A stretch of 64,000 nt of DNA from DATBVX01 sp963695985 (GTDB lineage: Bacteria > Pseudomonadota > Gammaproteobacteria > Steroidobacterales > Steroidobacteraceae): the NCBI GenBank assembly GCA_963695985.1, contig CAVOIC010000009.1, positions 248,001-312,000 on the forward strand. Reading direction: 5' to 3'. The position numbers and the translations under genes are program-made. The first letter of the stretch is position 1, and the number at the start of each line of letters is the position of its first letter. Positions 59,508 through 64,000 of this stretch are shown here, in pieces. The notes beneath the pieces are model-generated. The model saw only the letters and a list, made by a program, of their open reading frames with translations. It did no database searches and was not told the DNA's origin.

Positions 59508-60877
59508 ACCCAGCAATTTCCGCGCTGCTCGCCAAGTACAACGTGCCGGCGCCGCGTTACACGAGCTATCCCACCGTGCCGTACTGGGAACAGACGCCGT
59601 CGCAGGTGCAATGGATCGATGCGCTGCGCAACTCCCTGCCGAGTACCCAGCAGCATGGCGCCGGCGCCGCGGTCTATGTGCACATCCCGTTCTGCCGCTC
59701 GCTGTGCACATACTGCGGCTGCAATACGCGCATCACGCGCAACCGTGCCATAGCCCGCCCCTATCTCGAGGCCGTGCTGCAGGAATGGAAACTGTACCTG
59801 GAACTGCTGGGAACTGAGCGGCTGGCCCTGGCCGAAATCCACCTGGGCGGCGGAACGCCGACGTTTCTCAATCCGGAGGAACTTACATTTCTCATGGAAG
59901 GCTTGCTCGCGCAGAGCACACTGGTCGGCGACGCGGAGTTTTCCGTCGAAGCCGACCCGCGTGTTACGACTGCCGAGCAGCTCGCGACGCTCCGGGCGGC
60001 GGGATTTCGGCGCCTCAGCCTCGGGATCCAGGATTTCGATCCGCGCGTGCAGGACATCGTCAACCGCGTGCAAAGCGAGGAACAGGTGCGTGGGCTCACT
60101 GAGAATGCGCGCGAGCTCGGCTTCACCAGCGTCAACTACGACCTGATTTATGGTCTGCCGCTGCAGACGCTAGAGTCGATCGAACAGACGCTCGCCGCCG
60201 TGCGGCGCCTGCGGCCGGACCGCATCGCCTTCTATGCTTACGCGCACGTCCCTTGGATCAAGCCCAGCCAGCGGCGCTTCACAGAAGCCGACCTGCCCCA
60301 GGGCGATGCCAAGCGCGCCCTGTACGAGCGCGGACGCGACATTCTCGAGGACGCCGGTTATCACGAGATCGGGATGGACCATTTCGCTCTCGACAGCGAC
60401 TCCCTGTCACAGGCGGTGCGCGACGCGACGCTGCATCGTAACTTCATGGGCTACACCTCACGCCACGTGGCGCCCCTCATCGGACTGGGCGTGTCGGCGA
60501 TCGGCGATGCCTGGACCGCCTTCGTGCAGAATGAGAAGACCATCGAGCCCTACCAGGAACGCGTCCGGCGCCACGAGCTGCCGATACTGCGCGGTCACTT
60601 GCTCGACGCTGAGGACCTCGTGCTGCGGCGACTGATCCTGGAGCTGATGACCCGCTTTCGAACCCGTTGGGATGGCCTTACCGCCGGTTACACACATCTC
60701 CAGTCCATTCCGCAGCGACTGCAGGAGCTCGTGCACGACGATCTCGTCCGGCTCGAGGGCGAGAGTTGTGAGGTGACCGAGCGCGGCCGCGCGTTCGTCC
60801 GCAACGTGTGCATGGCGTTCGATGCGCGCCTCGCGCGGCGTGCGCCCAATGCGCAGCTCTTCAGCACGACGGTGTGA
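59504..60877 (+). CDS. hemN: oxygen-independent coproporphyrinogen III oxidase
   Basis: 457-residue radical SAM enzyme. PRYTSYPTVPYW near the N-terminus, HIPFCRSLCTYCGC with Cys64/68/71 for the [4Fe-4S]-SAM cluster and an extra Cys73, LGGGTPTFL, and YGLPLQT are characteristic of true HemN rather than HemW. Makes protoporphyrinogen IX without O2, so haem synthesis can continue at low oxygen. Last gene of the operon; ATGA overlap with hemE. Confidence 0.96.
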   Translation: MNPAISALLAKYNVPAPRYTSYPTVPYWEQTPSQVQWIDALRNSLPSTQQHGAGAAVYVHIPFCRSLCTYCGCNTRITRNRAIARPYLEAVLQEWKLYLELLGTERLALAEIHLGGGTPTFLNPEELTFLMEGLLAQSTLVGDAEFSVEADPRVTTAEQLATLRAAGFRRLSLGIQDFDPRVQDIVNRVQSEEQVRGLTENARELGFTSVNYDLIYGLPLQTLESIEQTLAAVRRLRPDRIAFYAYAHVPWIKPSQRRFTEADLPQGDAKRALYERGRDILEDAGYHEIGMDHFALDSDSLSQAVRDATLHRNFMGYTSRHVAPLIGLGVSAIGDAWTAFVQNEKTIEPYQERVRRHELPILRGHLLDAEDLVLRRLILELMTRFRTRWDGLTAGYTHLQSIPQRLQELVHDDLVRLEGESCEVTERGRAFVRNVCMAFDARLARRAPNAQLFSTTV

Positions 60878-61124
60878 GCGAGCCCTGTCTGACGTCGTGA
60901 CCCGGCGACATTCGTCTGACATCACCAATCAACGCGTTACATTAGATCGCGCTCGTGACGTCGGGGTCGTGCGACAACGCTGTCGTTTGGCCGGTTTCAT
61001 GCTGCGCGCATGTGACTCACGCCAATCAGTGGGTTGAACGCGACATCTCGACACCACTCTGCCCGGTACGGCTCTTGCATTTTCTTCAACGAGCTCGCGC
61101 ACTGACCGCGCGGGTGCGGGAGCT
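60878..61124. other. intergenic region between hemN and the riboswitch
   Basis: No gene recognised. It must contain the promoter for the riboswitch RNA, but I see no confident -35/-10 pair, and no T-run terminator for the hem operon. Confidence 0.35.
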
Positions 61125-61215
61125 ATTGTTAAAGGGCAAACCCACCGAAAGGTGGGGACGCAAAGCCACCGGTCTGATGGGAGCACGTCCCAAGACAGCG
61201 GGGTTGCCAAACGCG
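61125..61215 (+). ncRNA. cyclic-di-GMP-I (GEMM) riboswitch
   Basis: Conserved GEMM core in order: AAAGGGCAAACCC, the GNRA-type tetraloop hairpin CCACCGAAAGGTGG (61142-61155), GGACGCAAAGCCACCGGTCTGA, a second variable hairpin (GGGAGCACGTCCC), and the closing AAGACAGCGGGGTTGCC (61191-61208). The GGCAA/TTGCC pairing closes P1. Downstream, GAAGgCGGG...CCCGCTTC (61246-61268) can form an expression-platform hairpin but lacks a T-run, so control may be at translation. The regulated gene starts at 61356. Confidence 0.9.
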
Positions 61216-61355
61216 ACCGATTTCATCGCTCGGGTTTAGTCCCCTGAAGGCGGGTTCCTGCCCGCTTCGCTGTCACTCCCTCCAGCCCGTCGGCTGCGCA
61301 CGCCCGCTGACGACCGTATCGCAACGTTACGGTCACAACCAGGGGGGAATTCATC

Positions 61356-62699
61356 GTGAAAAGACACGAGCTGCAGATCTTTGTAGCCACAGGTGCACTC
61401 ATCTCCATGGCGGCGCTTGCCGACGGGGGCGTGCGAGATCCTGGTGTTCGCACCGGCGAAGCTGGTGCAGGCCAGGCCATAGCAGGGCTGAGGGACTACG
61501 AACAGGCCTATTTCGATGCCGGCCTCGAGCAGTTCAATGAAGCGGAAATGCTCGAGGACGGACTGGGTCCGCGCTTCAATCTGGACGGTTGCGCCGGATG
61601 CCATGCACATCCGGCAACGGGGGGCACTTCTCCGGCGGTCAATCCACAGGTGACTGTGGCGACGGCCTTTGGAGCGCGCAATACGCTGCCCTCGTTCATC
61701 AGGCCGAACGGCCCGGTGCGCGAAGTGCGGTTCCGATTCACGGCGAGTGGCCAGCGCGACGGAGGCGTGCACGCACTCTTCGTAACCAGCGGCCGGAATG
61801 ACGGCACCGGCGACGCCAGTGCCTGCAAGATTCTCCAGGATGACTTCGAACGCCAGGTGGCGCGCAATAACGTAACGTTTCGCATCCCAACACCCGTCTT
61901 TGGCGCCGGCCTCATGGAGATGATTCCAGACAGCGTGATCCTCGCCAACCTCAATGCTGACTCGGGCACGAAGGCGCGCCTGGGGATCGCTGGCCGGCCC
62001 AATCGCGCTGGCAACGACGGAACGATCACGCGCTTTGGCTGGAAGGCGCAGAACAAGTCGCTGATGATATTTTCCGGCGAGGCCTACAACGTCGAGATGG
62101 GCATCAGCAACGAGATCTTCCAGAACGAGCGTGAGGAGAACGCGGATTGCCAGAGCGCGGAGCTCCCCAACGACATCAGTGCTCTCGATGGACCGAGTAA
62201 CGTGGAATCGATCAGCGACGCGGAAAGCTTTGCCTTCTTCATGCGGTTCCTTGCTCCTCCCACCCCCTCGGTGGATACGCCCGGCGGCAGCACATCAATT
62301 GCCAATGGTCGCAAGGCGTTCCTCAGCGTCGGTTGCGGGCAGTGTCACACCCCAACGCTCATGACGGGCAACGCAGGGGTGCCGGCGCTGCGCGACCAGG
62401 AGGTCAACCTGTTCTCGGACCTGGCGCTCCACCGTATGGGTCCGCGACTCGCCGATGGAATCCAGCAGGGATCGGCTGCCGGAGACGAATTCCGCACCGC
62501 GCCGCTGTGGGGACTGGGTCAGCGCATCTTCCTGTTGCACGATGGCCGAACGCGCGATCTGGTGCAGGCGATCCAGGCTCACGCGGGCGGCAGCCGATTG
62601 CCGTTCGCGCCGTCGGAAGCGAACCGGGTGATTGAACAGTTCAACGCTTTGCCCGCCCGAGCCCAGCAGGACCTGCTGAACTTCCTGCGCTCGCTGTAG
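61356..62699 (+). CDS. di-haem cytochrome c oxidoreductase (DUF1111/thiol-oxidoreductase-like)
   Basis: 447 residues. N-terminal signal (VATGALISMAALA), then two c-type haem sites, C79-AG-CH and C327-GQ-CH, each in a peroxidase-like half; FGAGLMEMIPD and RFGWKAQNKSLMIF lie between, and APLWGLG...LLHDGRTRDL after the second site, all features of the putative di-haem thiol oxidoreductase family. Periplasmic; the real reaction is unknown. GTG start with AGGGGGGAA 7 bp upstream. Sits under a c-di-GMP riboswitch, so expression follows the biofilm/motility second messenger. Confidence 0.9.
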   Translation: MKRHELQIFVATGALISMAALADGGVRDPGVRTGEAGAGQAIAGLRDYEQAYFDAGLEQFNEAEMLEDGLGPRFNLDGCAGCHAHPATGGTSPAVNPQVTVATAFGARNTLPSFIRPNGPVREVRFRFTASGQRDGGVHALFVTSGRNDGTGDASACKILQDDFERQVARNNVTFRIPTPVFGAGLMEMIPDSVILANLNADSGTKARLGIAGRPNRAGNDGTITRFGWKAQNKSLMIFSGEAYNVEMGISNEIFQNEREENADCQSAELPNDISALDGPSNVESISDAESFAFFMRFLAPPTPSVDTPGGSTSIANGRKAFLSVGCGQCHTPTLMTGNAGVPALRDQEVNLFSDLALHRMGPRLADGIQQGSAAGDEFRTAPLWGLGQRIFLLHDGRTRDLVQAIQAHAGGSRLPFAPSEANRVIEQFNALPARAQQDLLNFLRSL

Positions 62700-62734
62700 T
62701 GGCAGCGGCTGGCACCGGCCGGGTGGCCGAGAAA

Positions 62735-64000
62735 TCAGTCGCCCGGTCGGAGCTCGCCCGCTCCGCCCAGATAGAGGCGCAGAGCTGCAGGAATGGTGAT
62801 CGACCCGTCCGCGCGCTGGTGATTTTCCACCACGGCGACCAGCGCACGGCCCACTGCAACGCCCGAGCCGTTCAGCGTGTGAACTGGCTCAGGTTTGCCC
62901 GTGTCGGGGTTGCGCCAGCGCGCCTGCATCCGTCGCGCCTGGAAACTTTCGCAGTTGCTGCAGGAGGAGATCTCCCGGTAGCGGTTCTGCCCGGGCAGCC
63001 ACACTTCGAGATCGTAGGTCTTGGCGCTGGCGAACCCCACGTCACCCGCGCACAGCGCGACCACGCGATACGGCAGCTCCAGCAGCTGCAGTATCTTCTC
63101 TGCATGTCCCGTCAGCTCCTCGAGGGCCGCATAGGAGTCCTGCGGCCGCACGATGTGCACCAGCTCGACCTTTTCGAACTGGTGTTGGCGCAGCATGCCG
63201 CGCGTGTCCTTGCCGTAGGATCCCGCTTCCGAGCGAAAGCACGGCGTATGCGCGACGTATTTCAAGGGCAGCCGACTCGCCTCCAGGATCGAATCGCGCA
63301 CGAGATTGGTGACGGGAACCTCGGCCGTCGGAATCAGGTACAACCCGCTCTCGCCACGGATCGCGAACAGATCCTGCTCGAATTTCGGTAACTGGCCCGT
63401 ACCGGTGAGCGTTTGCGCATTCACCAGGTACGGCACATAGACTTCGCGGTAGCCATGCTCGCGCGTGTGCACGTCGAGCATGAATTGCGTGAGCGCACGA
63501 TGCAGCCGCGCGAGCCCGCCTGACAAGCACCACGAAGCGCGCACCCGCGATCCGGCCAGCCGCTTCGAAATCGAGCCCGCCGAGGGCTGCGCCCAGCGCC
63601 ACGTGATCGCGCGCCTCGAAGGCGAAGCGCCGGGGCTCGCTCCAGCGTCGTACTTCGACATTGGCCGACTCGTCGCGGCCTTCCGGCACGCTCGCGTGCA
63701 GCAGATTGGGCAATCCGAGCAGGATCTGCTCGAGCTGTGCCTGCACGTCACCGAGCCGCAGCTCAATGGCTTGCAGCTCGCCACCCAACGAATCGGCGCG
63801 CGCCAGGAGCGTGGCAATGTCCTGTCCTGCAGCCTTCGCCTTGCCGACCGCCTTGGCCTGCGCGTTGCGCTCGCTGCGCAGGCGGTCCGCCTCGATCTGC
63901 AGCTGCTTGCGCTGCTCCTCCAGGGCGGTGAACGCCGCGAGGTCGAACGCGAACCCGCGCCGCGCGAGGTTTGCAGCGATGACTTCAGGTTCGTTGCGGA
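62735..64000 (-). CDS. serS: seryl-tRNA synthetase, 5' end missing and with one +1 frameshift
   Basis: Class II synthetase charging tRNA-Ser and tRNA-Sec. From the right edge: RNEPEVIAANLARRG (only about eight residues missing), the tRNA-binding coiled coil (ALEEQRKQLQIEADRLRSE), LPNLLHASVPEG, then motif 2 CFRSEAGSYGKDTRGMLRQHQFEKVE and motif 3 GSGVAVGRALVAVVENHQ. The reading frame changes between GARFVVL and SGGLARLHRAL at about 63525, where CTTG should read CTG: one extra T in the coding strand. Since SerRS is essential, an assembly error is most likely, unless a second copy exists. Confidence 0.92.
   Translation of the reverse strand, partial: SATNLKSSLQTSRGAGSRSTSRRSPPWRSSASSCRSRRTACAASATRRPRRSARRRLQDRTLPRSWRAPIRWVASCKPLSCGSVTCRHSSSRSCSDCPICCTRACRKAATSRPMSKYDAGASPGASPSRRAITWRWAQPSAGSISKRLAGSRVRASWCLSGGLARLHRALTQFMLDVHTREHGYREVYVPYLVNAQTLTGTGQLPKFEQDLFAIRGESGLYLIPTAEVPVTNLVRDSILEASRLPLKYVAHTPCFRSEAGSYGKDTRGMLRQHQFEKVELVHIVRPQDSYAALEELTGHAEKILQLLELPYRVVALCAGDVGFASAKTYDLEVWLPGQNRYREISSCSNCESFQARRMQARWRNPDTGKPEPVHTLNGSGVAVGRALVAVVENHQRADGSITIPAALRLYLGGAGELRPGD

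Overview
The window is GC-rich (roughly two-thirds G+C by eye) bacterial chromosome with tightly packed genes and many 1-4 bp overlaps. Gene content (2-oxoglutarate dehydrogenase, TonB-dependent receptor of the 'VTARRREE' type, VLCAD-like acyl-CoA dehydrogenase, two kinds of PHA synthase, EmrAB, Ada, HemN, haem-copper oxidase) points to an aerobic proteobacterium. A gammaproteobacterium near Steroidobacteraceae/Nevskiales is my best guess; this is inference from gene style, not a search result.

Layout. 1-9.3 kb: 5' third of sucA, an acyl-CoA dehydrogenase, a small membrane protein, ada, a lipoprotein, a methylenetetrahydrofolate-reductase-like gene broken by one extra base, a YfcG-like GST and an unusual long pyruvate-kinase-like protein. 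9.3-25.5 kb: accessory and catabolic genes, namely a 60-residue orphan protein (a second copy lies at 23.6 kb), a secreted phosphoesterase, a TetR/TonB-receptor/acyl-CoA-ligase/hydrolase/MFS cluster, a sulfatase, a ceramidase-like membrane protein, and a cytochrome b561 plus molybdopterin oxidoreductase pair lying between tRNA-Arg(CCU) and a 38-bp fragment of the same tRNA gene. 25.5-32.2 kb: a polyhydroxyalkanoate locus carrying both a class III synthase (phaE-phaC) and a class I synthase, with phaR, phasin, phaB and a second SDR. A 9-bp palindrome TGCACTGCA occurs before phaE, phaR and the phasin gene and is a candidate PhaR operator. 32.2-38.3 kb: tRNA-Ala, GNAT, peroxiredoxin, histidine phosphatase, marR-emrA-emrB and a lipoprotein hydrolase.

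38.4-43.7 kb: an outer-membrane-barrel protein with a phospholipase C/nuclease-like N-terminus, then a 584-residue protein in which one complete Fe/Mn superoxide dismutase domain follows two truncated, metal-site-less SOD copies joined by repeated helical linkers; a GST and a bacteriohemerythrin follow. 43.8-50.1 kb (minus strand): a haem-copper oxidase-type operon (small TM protein, CuA subunit, catalytic subunit, haem O synthase, SCO) ending in a cytochrome b / 2x[4Fe-4S] ferredoxin / MvhD-like fusion. The catalytic subunit has Gln where the cross-linked active-site Tyr of O2 reductases should be, so NO reduction must be considered. 50.4-51.8 kb: a 59-bp repeat of tRNA-Ser(UGA) brackets a mini-island with a BON lipoprotein and a GlsB/YeaQ-type membrane protein.

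51.9-60.9 kb: one compact haem operon, hemA-hemC(D)-hemB-hemL-[histidine kinase-response regulator]-hemE-hemN. 61.1 kb: a cyclic-di-GMP-I (GEMM) riboswitch ahead of a di-haem cytochrome c oxidoreductase. The window ends inside serS.

Four single-base insertions break otherwise intact genes (metF-like, TonB receptor twice, serS). Because serS is essential, assembly or base-calling error is the simplest explanation for at least that one, and by extension perhaps all.
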